From NCBI RefSeq assembly GCF_037893015.1, contig NC_133666.1:264175609-264239608 (forward strand): a stretch of DNA of 64,000 nucleotides, read 5' to 3'. Below, one piece after another: positions 34,985-45,779 of this stretch (position 1 is the first letter of the stretch; each line of letters opens with the position of its first letter). Position numbers and translations under genes: made by a program. The notes beneath the pieces were generated by a model. That model ran no database searches. It was not told the origin of the DNA and was given only the letters and a program-made list of their open reading frames with translations. The DNA comes from Macrotis lagotis (taxonomy: Eukaryota > Chordata > Mammalia > Peramelemorphia > Peramelidae).

Positions 34985-36260
34985 GATACTGCATTAGGTT
35001 GGAAATATAGAAATTAATATGACACAAATTCTGTTCTTAAGGCACTGTGAATTTAAAGGGGAAACAGACATAGACATAAATAGGATCATAGTTAGAGTTG
35101 GAAGAGAGTCATAGAGTCCTAAATCTAAAAGTGGAAGGAGCTTTAGAGGTCCTCTAGTTCAACTCTGTGATTCATAAATAGGGAAATTGAGTCTCAAAGA
35201 GGTTCAGTGACTTTCCCCAGGTCATAGAGTAGAAAATTGAAGAGCTAAAATTTGGATCCAGATCTTCTGACTCTCAAAAATCAACTTTTACATATTTTCT
35301 TTATTCAACAGTAAAAGATGTGGAATAAGTACAAAGGAGAGATCCAAGAAAGGTGCTGTGAAAAAAAGTGACTTTCAGGACTTTTTAAAATAGATTTCAT
35401 ATAGATAAAAAACCCTATATTTTATAAAATAAGTTTCAATAGATGGAGAATGAGTAGGGGAAGAGGAAGGAGCAGGTAAGGAGTCTATCCTAGATATGAA
35501 GAACAGCATGTGAAATAATATGGAAGCAGGAATGAGCAGAATAAAGTATATGTTAGAATGTAGAGAATGTGAAGGGAAGCAAAATAAAAGGAGACTAAAA
35601 GGGTAGTCTGAAACCAGATTGTGGAAAACCTTCACAGAATCACTGAATTTCAGAGATGAAAGGGTCCTCAGAAACTCAGAAGCAGTTACAATCATTATTA
35701 GGCTATTATAACAGTCTAAGAGAAGAGATGACATACTGAATCAGGATGATGACTATAAGGAAAGGATTGATTGAATATGAAAGCTATTGTGCTATGATCA
35801 CTAAGTCTTGGAAACTGGTTGGATGTTTGGGTTGAGAGAAAAGAGACTCAAAGATGATAACTGTTAAAATCCTGAATGACTTGGAGATGATGCTGATGCT
35901 GACATCATTGAGAAATTCAAGTGGAAATGTCCAGTAGATATCTGAATTTATGATACCAAAGATCTGGGAAAAAGTTAAGATTAGAGATACATAGTTTTGG
36001 GATCCATTTGCATAAAAGTGATCTGGATCTAAGGGAACAGGACCTAAGATTTCCAGAGGAGAGAATATAGCAGTAAGATAAAAGACAACCAAAGATAGAC
36101 CCTTGGTGGACACTCACACTTCAACAGTTTTGAAATAGATGAGGAGGCAGAAGAATTAGGAAAAGATTAGGGCTGTGTTGCCCTACAAAGTATCAAGGAG
36201 AAAATTGTCGATATTGTCAAAGACCATTGAGATATCAAGGGCAGCAGATTTGGGGGATAT
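34985..36260 (-). repeat. Long antisense L2 LINE with readable RT motif
   Basis: Reading the plus strand gives reversed L2 from its 3' side ('gacacaaattctgttcttaa', 'ggctattataacagtctaag', 'tccagtagatatctgaattt') to the reverse transcriptase. There the minus strand of about 36186-36239 translates as LDISMVFDNIDNFLLDTL. This aligns with the L2 palm motif DLSAAFDTVDHSLLL. A MIR-like copy interrupts it at about 35087-35290. Confidence 0.75.
35087..35290 (-). repeat. MIR-related SINE inserted in L2
   Basis: 'ggaaattgagtctcaaagag' and 'cagatcttctgactctcaaa' are reversed MIR-type text inside the antisense L2. Confidence 0.6.
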
Positions 36261-36269
36261 TTTGATACT

Positions 36270-36380
36270 GTGAGAGGCAATGTAGTGACTAGAGATTCAG
36301 TCTTGGACTCAGGAGGATATGAATTTAATTTTCATCTCTGACACATACAAGCTATGTGATCCCAGGCAAGTCTTTGTTCT
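36270..36380 (+). repeat. CORE-SINE/MIR fragment
   Basis: 'gaggcaatgtagtgactaga' and 'ctatgtgatcccaggcaagt' fit the plus-oriented head of a tRNA-derived SINE. Confidence 0.6.
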
Positions 36381-36689
36381 AAGAGTATAAATCCCAAGGG
36401 CAGTACCCATCTGTCTCAGTAGAGGAATTTATTCATCTGCATCAGCAAAATCACAGATTCATTCTCTATCTCTATTTCAATATATGTGATCAATTACATA
36501 TATGTGGGTAATGTCCTCAAATGGAATAGGTTTCAACTCATTCACGCTTTTTTTATTGCAATGTGACTTTTATTCATTTTATGCTGCACATCTTTCAGAA
36601 GAGAGGTTGGATTTATCTAATAATCTAGAGTTTCTTCCTCTAGATTTCTGTTAAAAGCCTAGATTATTCAGAGGATGGTGTTGCTGTCA

Positions 36690-36925
36690 ATAATAATGGT
36701 CGAATTCAATTTTAGAAATATTTAAACATCCAGGTGAAAATGTTCAGTGGGCATCTGTATATATGAGACCAAAATTCTGGGAAAGGATTAAGAGTAGAGA
36801 TACATAACTTTGGGAGTTTTCTGTAAAGAGGTGATAACTGGATCTAAGGGAATTGGTAAGATAAGGAGAGAAAATATAGAATATAGCAGCAAAATAGAAT
36901 CCATTTCATGGGTACCTTGACCTTG
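36690..36925 (-). repeat. L2 fragment, antisense
   Basis: 'aaaatgttcagtgggcatct' through 'gataactggatctaagggaa' parallels the L2 segment at 35920-36070. It is a second diverged copy. Confidence 0.6.
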
Positions 36926-36999
36926 TCATCCCCTAAAAGTCTCATCCTGCCTTAAACTTAAGAGAATAGTATGCCTGGGTACAAGTATATCATATGATT

Positions 37000-37080
37000 T
37001 AACAATCAATCAAAAGGCATTCATTAAGTACTTAATATGTGCCAGGAATTGTTTTTGGTGCCATGAATATAAATATAAAA
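37000..37080 (-). repeat. L2 3'-end fragment
   Basis: 'cattcattaagtacttaata' followed by 'tgtgccaggaattg' is the reversed L2 terminus. Confidence 0.7.
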
Positions 37081-37479
37081 ATATCCCTTTATTTCCCCAC
37101 TCCCTGAATATCTCTTTCATAGCCTTGCTTACCATATTTCTAATTTGGAGAAATTTACTTTCTGGATCTCTGATGACCAGATTAGTTAATGGATTTCCCA
37201 GAATAATATTTCAGGAAAGCTTTAGTCTTTATGCTTCATTTCATTTGTCACTCTTTAGATTTCTCTTTTACAACTTTGCTTGCCACATTGTTACTGAGCT
37301 TATACTTAACTCTACCTCCCTCCAGTTCAAGAATCATGAACCATGATTAATCATTTGAGTTCTGCCATTGTTTCTGGGTGGGATATGTCAATCTATTTCC
37401 ATATGATCTTGCTTACCATCTCTGTAATGATCCAGGACAAAATGATTTTCCTGGATATCAGGTCCTATGTATGTGGTCA

Positions 37480-37600
37480 CTATTTTAGTCTATAAGATTC
37501 TTGAGTGCAGGAGTTGTTTACATTTTTTATTCACATCCCCAGTATTTAACACAGTGCTTGACATATAGTTGTGTTTAATAAATGTGCTTTCATTCATTCT
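37480..37600 (+). repeat. L2 3' end
   Basis: 'gattcttgagtgcaggagtt', 'ccagtatttaacacagtgct' and 'taataaatgtgctttcat' form a clear plus-oriented L2 terminus. Confidence 0.75.
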
Positions 37601-38249
37601 CATTGTATGACCAACTTACTTCCTATTATAGTTATATAACTCTGATACTATCTTTCACATATTTTCTGGTGTGTGATTCTTCATTGGTAATATGCTGATA
37701 CATATTTACTATGTCTATCATATGTGGCTCTTGCATCCCATTATTCATGATCATATAGCATCATTAAAAAAATATTGGAATTTTAAAATGGGCCATGTCT
37801 TAGGGAGAGGCTTTGTGGTCATTAAAAGTAATTCTATCCAATTCTAGACTCAGTTTATTATTGACTTGCAGTTTCTCTCTAAAATACAGATATTGATAGA
37901 CCTACTCTCTCCATTTTCCATTCAGTTGCATAGTTTATGTATAATGGACATTGTTGGTTCTTCCTGAGTAGGTAATTAGTACAAAATTTTTTGAATGGTT
38001 ATGGATCTTGTTTAAGAGGATTTGAGACAAACTAAAATCTGATACAATAAATCAAATACCACTGGCAAACAGAAACATCTAGAGCAAAAGTGTCAAAATA
38101 TTGACAGGCTGCATTGCAGCCCTTAATTTGAATGTGGTATATCTAAATTAAAATGCAACTGGGAAATATTTAAAGAAATAAAAATACAATAGAACTAGAT
38201 AAATGTGGTTTTTTAAAATCAATATGTGGTTCTTATGTATGGTTTAGTG

Positions 38250-38620
38250 GTTCCTGTTTCTATTTAAATTTATTATCACTGATCTAGGGACCTCACTTTT
38301 ATTTGGAATCTGTACTAGACATTCTCCATAATAGTGGTCAATATCTTGGTGAGCATACATCTTCTATTTTATATCTTGTCTAAATTTATTATTGAGAAGA
38401 ACATAGATAAAAGAATTGTTTTAACTCCTGTATGGGAGACCTCATGAGAAAAGAACTTCTAAGACAATGTTTTGCTTTACTGAATCAAGTGCTTTAAAAA
38501 ATAATAATCATATTGGGATGTTTTATGTAGTGTACCTTTCATTCAAATGTGTGACTAAAAAGATGTAATCTTTTTTTTAGAAAATCACTTTTGAAAGAAT
38601 ATCCTTTGTGCATGTATTGA
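38250..38620 (-). repeat. LINE reverse-transcriptase fossil, family uncertain
   Basis: The minus strand of 38475-38498 reads FKALDSVK, resembling palm motif A (KAFDSV) of LINE reverse transcriptases. The rest is broken by stops. It could be RTE-like or L1-like. About 70 bp at its right end recurs at 40592-40662. Confidence 0.4.
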
Positions 38621-38859
38621 TTAATCTCATAAATATCCTGTAGATACAGGAAAGTCAGCATATGGGTTGTTAAGTAAATGGCATCTTTTTCGAATCAAAA
38701 TATCACTATTTTTCCAAGTTAATGGAAATGTAATGCCCCCAAAACATTGCTACTCCAGCACACATATCCTCCATATGTGCTATAGAACAATTAATCTTTC
38801 CATTTTTCTTTCCTTCAGTATCATTTCTATTAAATTTATTGGGTGATCTTGGAGAAAGA

Positions 38860-39490
38860 TATTTCTGTTAAAGTGATCAGAGTGAAAATTAGATGGCCAG
38901 GAACTAAGAAGGAGAGACAATGAATAGACTGTTCTTTAAGTTTAGGGTAGGATGATAGCTTTTGGGGATAGAAGCATCAGGGGAAAGTATTTTTAGGTTA
39001 GGAGAGATTTGAGTCTATTAATTGGTCAAGTAGAAGAAAGTATTAGAAGAAGAAAGATGGGAAATGCTTGAAAGAAAATTAGAAATTCATTCAAGGTGAT
39101 TAATAGTTGTGGAAGAAAATGGGATCAAGGGTTTGAGTGGAAGGAATGGTTTTAGCAAGATGAGGAATATTCCTTTCTTTGAGAATAGAAGAGGGAAGAA
39201 AGATTGAATGGGTGAAAATATTGAAAGATTTAGAAAATAATTGAATTTATATCAGATGATCTCAATCTTCTCAGTAAACAGGAGGTGAGGTCATCTGCTG
39301 AAAATGAGTAGAGAAGAGATAGAGTTAGGGAAGAGGTTGTGAGGAAAGAAAAAAATCAGAATAGATGTTGTATAGAATATAGTAGCCAATAACATAGGAA
39401 CAAAAATGATTTATGCAAGGCAAGTGAGAACCCAGTTGAGATTAGATGACATGAATTTGAAGATTGAGAGGGAGAGGGAGAGGGAGATAG
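38860..39490 (-). repeat. L2 LINE 5'/RT part, antisense
   Basis: Purine-rich plus-strand text such as 'gaaaatgggatcaagggttt' and 'caggaggtgaggtcatctgc' matches the reversed 5' part of the L2 ORF as I remember it. An impure GAGAGG run closes it at about 39465-39495. Confidence 0.5.
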
Positions 39491-39499
39491 AGAGAATGA

Positions 39500-40215
39500 A
39501 TCATTTTCAACAGTGGTAAGGGAGGTTTCCTAAAAGTGGCACTCAAACTGGAGTCATGAAGGAAGGAAAGACTGTCAAGAGTCAAAGTTGAGGATAGAGT
39601 ATATTTTAGTTATGGAATATAATATAGAATATAATCTCTATAAATACACAGAGGTAGAGAACAGTTTATTGCCTGGTTTGACTGAAACATAGAATATGTA
39701 AAAGAGAATAGGATGAAATATAATCCAGAAAAGTGGTAGAAAGCCAGTTTATGGAGCCTTGCATATACCAGGTTTCAGAGTAATTTCTCCCCTGTATACA
39801 ATAGAAAATCTCTTAAGTTTTCTGGAGTAGGCAAATAAAAGAATGTCTTGTTCATCAGAAAAAATTAATTTGACAACTATGTGAAAAACAGTTTGGAGAC
39901 AGGAGGGAAAAACATGATCAGATAAAACATTATCAGATGGCAGTGCCCATAGAAAGAAGAGCTATTTTAGAGACTGAATAGGAAAAATTGGAAAATTATT
40001 AGATGTATAGGAGTCAATGATGATTCTAAGATTTTGTGCCATTAATAGAAATTATCCAATTGAATGGGGGAACTATACATAGAGATATGCATAGAACTAT
40101 GCATGCTGAACTTAAGGTGCAAATGAAGTATCCAGGTAGCAGAAGCTCAGAAGTCAGGAGTTCAGAAAATAGCTTAGGGCAGGGTCTGTAAGCTTGAAAG
40201 TCACCTTCATAGACT
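39500..40215 (-). repeat. L2 LINE 3' part, antisense, second copy
   Basis: 'tggagccttgcatataccag', 'gagtaggcaaataaaagaat', 'gactgaataggaaaaattgg', 'tgctgaacttaaggtgcaaa' and 'agtatccaggtagcagaagc' follow reversed L2 order. Confidence 0.55.
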
Positions 40216-40274
40216 GATTATCGAACTATTTGGCATTCAAAGCCCTTCTTCATAACCTACTCTAAAGGAGCTCA

Positions 40275-40400
40275 CACTGCATCTAGGGTCATTTCCAGTC
40301 ATTCTGATCCATATCTGTCCAATAGATTCAGATGGCTCTAGAAGAGAATGTGAGACTGGTGACTTTGAACAGTATCCCTCACTTAAATCCTTACAATTAA
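40275..40400 (+). repeat. 3' part of composite marsupial SINE
   Basis: 'cattctgatccatatctgtc' and 'gtgagactggtgactttgaa' match the 3' module of the SINE at 31730-32025. Confidence 0.7.
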
Positions 40401-40591
40401 AACTTAAAACTTGCAATTAAAACTCACTTAAAACTTGTAATTCATGCTATCAACTTGGAAGGAAGAAGGAAGGTGGTGAGTTTGATGTCAGGGATATTGA
40501 ATTACAGGGATGAAATGACAGTCATATGGCAGTGTATTCATAGGTAGCTGCAGATTTTTAGGTGATGCTTAAGAGGTAAGGACCAGAGCAC

Positions 40592-40662
40592 ATTGGGATG
40601 TTTTATATATTCTCTGTACCTTCCATTGAAATGTGTGATTAAAAAGATGTAATCTTGTTTTA
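40592..40662 (-). repeat. Second copy of the 38.5 kb LINE-like segment
   Basis: 'cattgggatgttttatatat' through 'gtgtgattaaaaagatgtaa' nearly repeats 38512-38584. Confidence 0.6.
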
Positions 40663-40669
40663 ATATCTT

Positions 40670-42585
40670 CAAATAATCTTTTAAATCTGTAAAATTATCT
40701 GTTAAACCTATAAGTGATTTAGTTCTCAGAAGAAGAATAGAGAGAAAAGATTCAAGATCTGAAATCTAAGAAATGCTCTAATTAAGGGATAGAAGCATAG
40801 TTCCAGATGGTAGAAAGTGACTAGCTACTCTGGATCACTATCAGTAATTCGAACCAAGGAGAACTGATGAGTACTTAAGGATTAAAAAATTATATTTTCT
40901 TCACCTGATCTTTTTTTTTTTTGTATTATGGAAGATTATGTCAGTCTGGTAAAGCCTAAGGATGTCTTCTTAAAAACCATGCTTATAAATCCACAGAGAA
41001 AAATACATGGGATTGCGAAGGAAACCAATTATATTGAAATACAGATTTTTCCCCCATCCAATTTATGGACCCCCTCAAATCTATCCAAGAACCTTGTTGA
41101 GGGTCCATAAACAGCAGAATAAGTGCCACTCAAAACCTAAGGGAACTTTGGAGGTATAGGTGGAAAGTTTACTGACAGATGTCAACCTCTAAGTCTATCA
41201 TTGCATGTAGACCTCTTGAGTAGTGGGATTTAGACAGCATGGGAGAAAGAAAAGCAACTCCTCTCACCCCATGAGTATATTTCACAGTAAGACTAAAAAT
41301 ATGAAAGAACTCAGTTGCAATTTGGCTGTCAAGTTATTTTTTTGTTGAGTGTGAATAGTATATGTGCAAAATTAAAGAAAAGATTTATTTAAAGGATTAT
41401 TCTTTCATAGAATGAGAATGGGATCAACAGAGCATATGCTAGGATTTGGAAATAACTTATCCTTTTTAACAGTCTCCTTTTTAATGGTACTCTTTATCAT
41501 GGGGTTATCTGTGTGATTTTAAAGATGACAAATATTTAAACTGACTTTGTACCTCATAAGGTTTCGTGTCTGCTTAGCATTGGTACTTATCTCTGATTTC
41601 AGTTAATGAAGGCATGTATGGTCATGGCGGGGGGGGGGAGTCTCTAAGGCACATGAAAGAAGGAGCATTTCTCTCTAGGAGAGCATCTTACAATGGTTGC
41701 TATGGAAACCACTGATTTTTATTGAATCCAGAGCAAAAAGATCAATTAGAAACAATTGGGGGAACTTGCAAGGGACATAAAATACTCTTGTCTTGTGATT
41801 TCAGGAACTTCTCAGTAATTTTTCATTGAGCAGTTTACAGAATATGGCTGGTTTTAAATTATCATTTTGAGACTTCTAATTTTAAAGGCTATCAGGGGCT
41901 CAGGAAAGGTTTTATTTTTTATACAAGGTTCCAAAATTGTGTAAGCAATGAGGACATCTTTAAATGTTAGGAGGGCATATGTAGCACCTTTGCATTCTTA
42001 GTGGAGTTTCATATGATACATGAAGCCTTTTTGTATTCTCTACCCACCCAAGGATCAGCACAATAAGGAGCATATTGTACAGTCTTTGAGAAATGATATA
42101 TGTGGGTTGAATGAATACTTTCATGCAGATTCTTCCTTTGTACCAATATCTTCCCCCCCCACATGCTTCTTTGATGGCTTTCCCTTTATCTTATCTTTAT
42201 AAAAAAAAGCATATGCTGAGTAACTCTAATCAGCCAAAGTATTTGCACAAAATATTACACAATGGTGGGGTGGGGAAGAGATACAAAGATAAAAGTGGAC
42301 AGAGTTCTTGTTAAAAAGGGCACTGACTCTATGATCTCATTTGGATGGTTAATATCTTTACCATTTTGGATCACAATCAGTGGTACTCTGGTAAATATTT
42401 AACAATCAATTCTCCAAGGGGGAAAAAAAAGGTACATACAATTTTAAATTTAATTTGCATTATTATGAACACAATTTCCATCACTTCCTTAAAAACATTA
42501 TTTCTACAAAACAATAAATCCAGCCCTGATCTGTAGTTGTTGGAGATTTCTGAGGTGTAAATGCTCACACTCAGAGTTAACTAGT
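40670..42585. other. No recognisable gene or repeat
   Basis: Intronic sequence with chance ORFs only. A G-run (41629-41638) and the X-box-like site below are the only marks. Confidence 0.4.
41696..41709. promoter_or_regulatory. RFX X-box-like site
   Basis: gttgctatggaaac fits the RFX X-box GTTGCYATGGNAAC at all defined positions. It is 1.55 kb downstream (in gene direction) of the penultimate RAB3C exon. No occupancy evidence exists. Confidence 0.4.
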
Positions 42586-42589
42586 TGGA

Positions 42590-42825
42590 GCCAGGTATGG
42601 AGTCAGGAAGACATCTTTTTTTTTAAAACCCAAGTCCAACTTCAGATACTACTAGCTCTGTGAACCTGGGCCACACACTTAACCCTGTTTGCCTTGGTTT
42701 TTCTCATCTGTAAAATGAGGAAGAAAATGGAAAGCACTCCAGTATCTATGTCAAGAAAAATCTCAACCTCAAACTGAGTCATGAAGAGTCAAGTGGAACT
42801 GAGATGATTAAATAGCAAATGCTCA
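42590..42825 (+). repeat. Marsupial SINE (two-part MIR-like family)
   Basis: 'tctgtgaacctgggccacac', 'ttttctcatctgtaaaatga', 'aagcactccagtatctatgt' and 'gtcatgaagagtcaagtgga' match the plus-oriented family, as at 56310-56560. Confidence 0.75.
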
Positions 42826-42952
42826 CAGTAAAAATTTAACTACTGGCTCTCAAACCTGTAGAATCTAGTTCAGCACACTCTTGAACAAGCCACCTACAAG
42901 TTTTCATCTTTATTCCCATCTTCTGTAAATCCTCCATGGATGTCTTATGATG

Positions 42953-42954
<2 letters not shown>

Positions 42955-42991
<37 letters not shown>
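42955..42991. repeat. (TAA)n microsatellite
   Basis: About 12 pure trinucleotide units. Confidence 0.95.
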
Positions 42992-43259
42992 CATTTCTCA
43001 CAATTTTATTGCACTTTTAGTTTTTTAAAGCACATCACATATTGATCTCATTTGCACAGTTCTAACCATCTTTTTTCCTCTTTACAACCTAGGTTTGAAT
43101 ACAACTAGGAAAGATTGAAGAAAAGACAATGATCATTTGCTGAGGATGCATAGCTTTCCTTTGTCACAGCATTACATTTCATTTAACCCACCTAACAATT
43201 AGTACTCTTTCTGTGAAGTGCCACAAACAGTAAAGCGATCTCATTGGTTGATTTCTTAC

Positions 43260-43384
43260 CGAGTTGTTCTCCTAAGTGTTTGCCTCTCTCTGTTGAGATG
43301 ACTCGCTCATCTTCCATGTCACATTTGTTCCCAACCAAGATAACCTGGGCATTATCCCAAGAGTATGTTTTGATTTGAGTTGAC
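43260..43384 (-). CDS. RAB3C: RAB3C penultimate coding exon
   Basis: This 125-nt exon encodes [20 protein letters not shown], then [21 protein letters not shown], which matches Rab3 proteins across the fifth beta strand. NKCD at 43318-43329 is the G4 motif that gives guanine specificity. The minus-strand acceptor has a long pyrimidine tract and ends TTGTAG before base 43384. The donor is CTCG/gtaagaa after base 43260. The exon begins with the last base of a split Trp codon and ends with the first base of a split Gly codon. Joining it to 18225 restores LGFEF in frame, so the two exons belong to one transcript. From memory, human RAB3C has RGQHLGEQLG where this has [10 protein letters not shown]. 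The intron to the last exon is 25,034 bp. Confidence 0.95.
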
Positions 43385-44109
43385 CTACAAGAGAAGGAAC
43401 ACAATTTAAAAAAAAAAGTTAGGGGAAAGCGTGACTGTCTGAAAAAGAAGAGAAGAAACAAACAGAGAATGTAATAATAGAAAAAAATGAAACTCAGACA
43501 ACTTCTGACATTTACACTAAATTAGTTTGATCTGTAATTCAACCTTTCAAAGACTCAACAATAAATGAACACATAAAAAATATCAAGAGAAGTTCAGCGT
43601 TGTCTTGATTTCCTCATTTATAAGCTATACAAGTAATGACTGTCTTTCTTTACAAAAAACAAAAGTGTACTGTTGTCATTTCATCCCCCTACACAAAAAC
43701 ATCATTTTATTTTATTACAATATGGTCTTAATCTTCTAAGGCAAATTAAATTTGGAACATCCAATATAATATAAATATATGAATCCAATGAAATAATAAA
43801 TACATCACTTTCAGTTTATGTTGAATGGAAATCAGCTGCAGATGGGTATTAAGGATGCTGAATTGTGTTGATATTTTAACTCCTAATTATATTCTATCTG
43901 ATTTTTTTAAAAAAGATAGCCTTAGATAAACTATATCACACAAAGACTCATTCCACCTTCCATCCCACTCTTTTCTCTTTATTTTGTTACTTGGAGGGGA
44001 ACTAATTAGAACCACAGAATGTTGGTTCACATAAAACATATATATGAATATGTATAGATACACATATGAAATACAAATACATACATGTAAATGTTTTGTA
44101 AACATATTG

Positions 44110-44429
44110 ATATTTATCCTTTGTTCTCAAAGAAGACTATGACATCAGGAAAGCAATGCCATGACATGTGAGAAATTGTATTTGAGTGAAGGGAGGCTGT
44201 GTTAAGTCACCAACCTTACTTTCTCCTCCAGAGTCATCTGGGTCCAGTAGCCAGATATGAATCAGGACTGGATATGACCCAGGTTGTGAAGCAGTCAGGG
44301 CTAAGTGACTTGCCCAGTATCAAAAAGCTAAAAATTGTCAAATGTCTTAGGCTGGATTTCTACATTTTGATTTCAGGGTCTCTTGACTCCAGGGCTAGTA
44401 CTCTAACCACTGCCTCATCTAGCTGCCCA
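44110..44429 (-). repeat. Composite marsupial SINE, full length
   Basis: Reversed 3' module ('ttgttctcaaagaagactat', 'gttaagtcaccaacct', 'cagatatgaatcagga') and tRNA-like head ('ctaagtgacttgcccagtat', 'gcctcatctagctgcc'). It lies about 0.7 kb upstream of the penultimate exon. Confidence 0.75.
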
Positions 44430-44789
44430 CATATACATATATTTATGTGTAAATGGAAAAAAATTAATGTTTTTAAAATTGGTAAGATATAGACTGTGTC
44501 ACTGGGGAGAAAGAGAGTGAAGGTCACCCTTGCTGCTGGAATATATTTTTATGATGAGTACTAAGGAAATTAATGCTAAATCTTGTATTTTAAATTCTGT
44601 AGACACTACTTATCTTGATACTATACTGATTGCTATTAGCATAATAATAATTTATTTAGATAAAGGTTTAATGTTTTCAAAATGTGAGTTTCTCACCTAT
44701 TTCAACTCTCAACAACATTCAGCTACTGCCTTGTAAAGCTCTTTTCTAACTGGTCCTCACTTCCCACCTCCTTATTGTTAGAGATAGCC

Positions 44790-44895
44790 ACAACATGATA
44801 GATGGAGAGCAGGACTTGCAGTCAGTACCTGGATTCAGATTCAGCCTCTAAAACATAGGCTGTGTCCTGCTGGGCAAGTTATTGAAATCTCCACA
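44790..44895 (+). repeat. CORE-SINE head fragment
   Basis: 'gatagatggagagcaggact' and 'gtcctgctgggcaagttatt' fit a plus-oriented tRNA-derived SINE head. Confidence 0.45.
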
Positions 44896-45189
44896 CCCAG
44901 AAAGCTCTCTATGACATTAATTTTCAGAGCAGATGTTAAACTGGATAGACAAATAGAGTTTTCTCATTGGGAATTTACTGTGCTAATGAAATCAAAGAGA
45001 GGACACTGGTCCCCACCAAAATCCTCCAAAAACTGAGTAATTAATTACTTCTCTGTTTATAGTCAGATTCTCCACCTTTCTCAGTATTGGCTTCAGTCAG
45101 TGGATTTGGGGTCAAACCCTGCTCCTTGCTCAGGAACAATAAACTGCTTGAAGGCAGGGATTGATTCATGTTAGTATTTTTATCCTCAG

Positions 45190-45265
45190 AGCCTTCATTT
45201 GCTTTTCATGGCATCACCTCCCTGATGCCATGGCTTTCTTTGAGAGTGAAGGACAGACATCATTA
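45190..45265 (+). repeat. 3' end of composite marsupial SINE
   Basis: 'tcatggcatcacctccctga' followed by 'tttgagagtgaaggacag' is the terminal part of the family at 31730-32025. Confidence 0.7.
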
Positions 45266-45284
45266 CCCTCTTCCTCCTCAAAGC

Positions 45285-45466
45285 CTACCATGACTTTTTT
45301 TAGTTTTTTTTTTTTGCAAGGCAATGGGGTTAAGTGGCTTGCCCAAGGCCACACAGCTAGGTAATTATTAAGTGTCTGAGGTTGGATTTGAACTTGGGTA
45401 CTCCTGACTCCAGGGCTGGTGCTCTATCCACTGTGCCACCTAGCTGCCCCCCTACCATGACTTTTT
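45285..45466 (-). repeat. Young marsupial SINE with perfect target-site duplication
   Basis: The body at 45300-45451 is reversed: T-rich tail, 'caatggggttaagtggcttg', 'ttggatttgaacttgggt', head 'gtgccacctagctgcccc'. The 15-bp duplication ctaccatgacttttt is identical at 45285-45299 and 45452-45466, which points to a recent insertion. Confidence 0.95.
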
Positions 45467-45519
45467 GTACCACAGTTGGTAAATGTTGATATTTGATAAA
45501 TGTTGTTTTGTTTAATTAA

Positions 45520-45680
45520 CTCCATGAGGTATACAATTCAAATATTATTATTATCCCTATTTTCCTGATGAGGGAAGTGAGTCCCAGTGAGCTTAAATGT
45601 CTTGCCCCAAAGTCATATAGCTGGAATTGGAACTGTCTTGAATTGTGTTCTGATTCTTAGTCTGATTACTCTTTCCTCTA
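45520..45680 (-). repeat. MIR-like SINE fossil
   Basis: 'ttcctgatgagggaagtgag' and 'aaatgtcttgccccaaagtc' fit reversed MIR. Confidence 0.55.
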
Positions 45681-45779
45681 TTGTCCAAAATAGACAATGA
45701 AGGGGGACTAAATGAGCAATTAATCAAATAAACTCTTGACAAACAGACAAGTATTTGTATTCAGAAGTTATGTTCCTTT

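Larger units (their letters stand above)
18226..43259 (-). other. RAB3C: RAB3C last intron (about 25 kb, phase 1)
   Basis: The intron is bounded by a gtaaga donor at its high-coordinate end and a pyrimidine-rich ...TTTAG acceptor at its low-coordinate end. It contains mostly L2 and MIR fossils, several marsupial SINEs and microsatellites. I saw no other coding exon in it on either strand. Confidence 0.9.

Noticed and set aside
35375-36117. Minus-strand ORFs of 119 and 109 aa
   Set aside because: They fall inside the antisense L2 copy and are disconnected remnants of its degraded ORF and 3' part.
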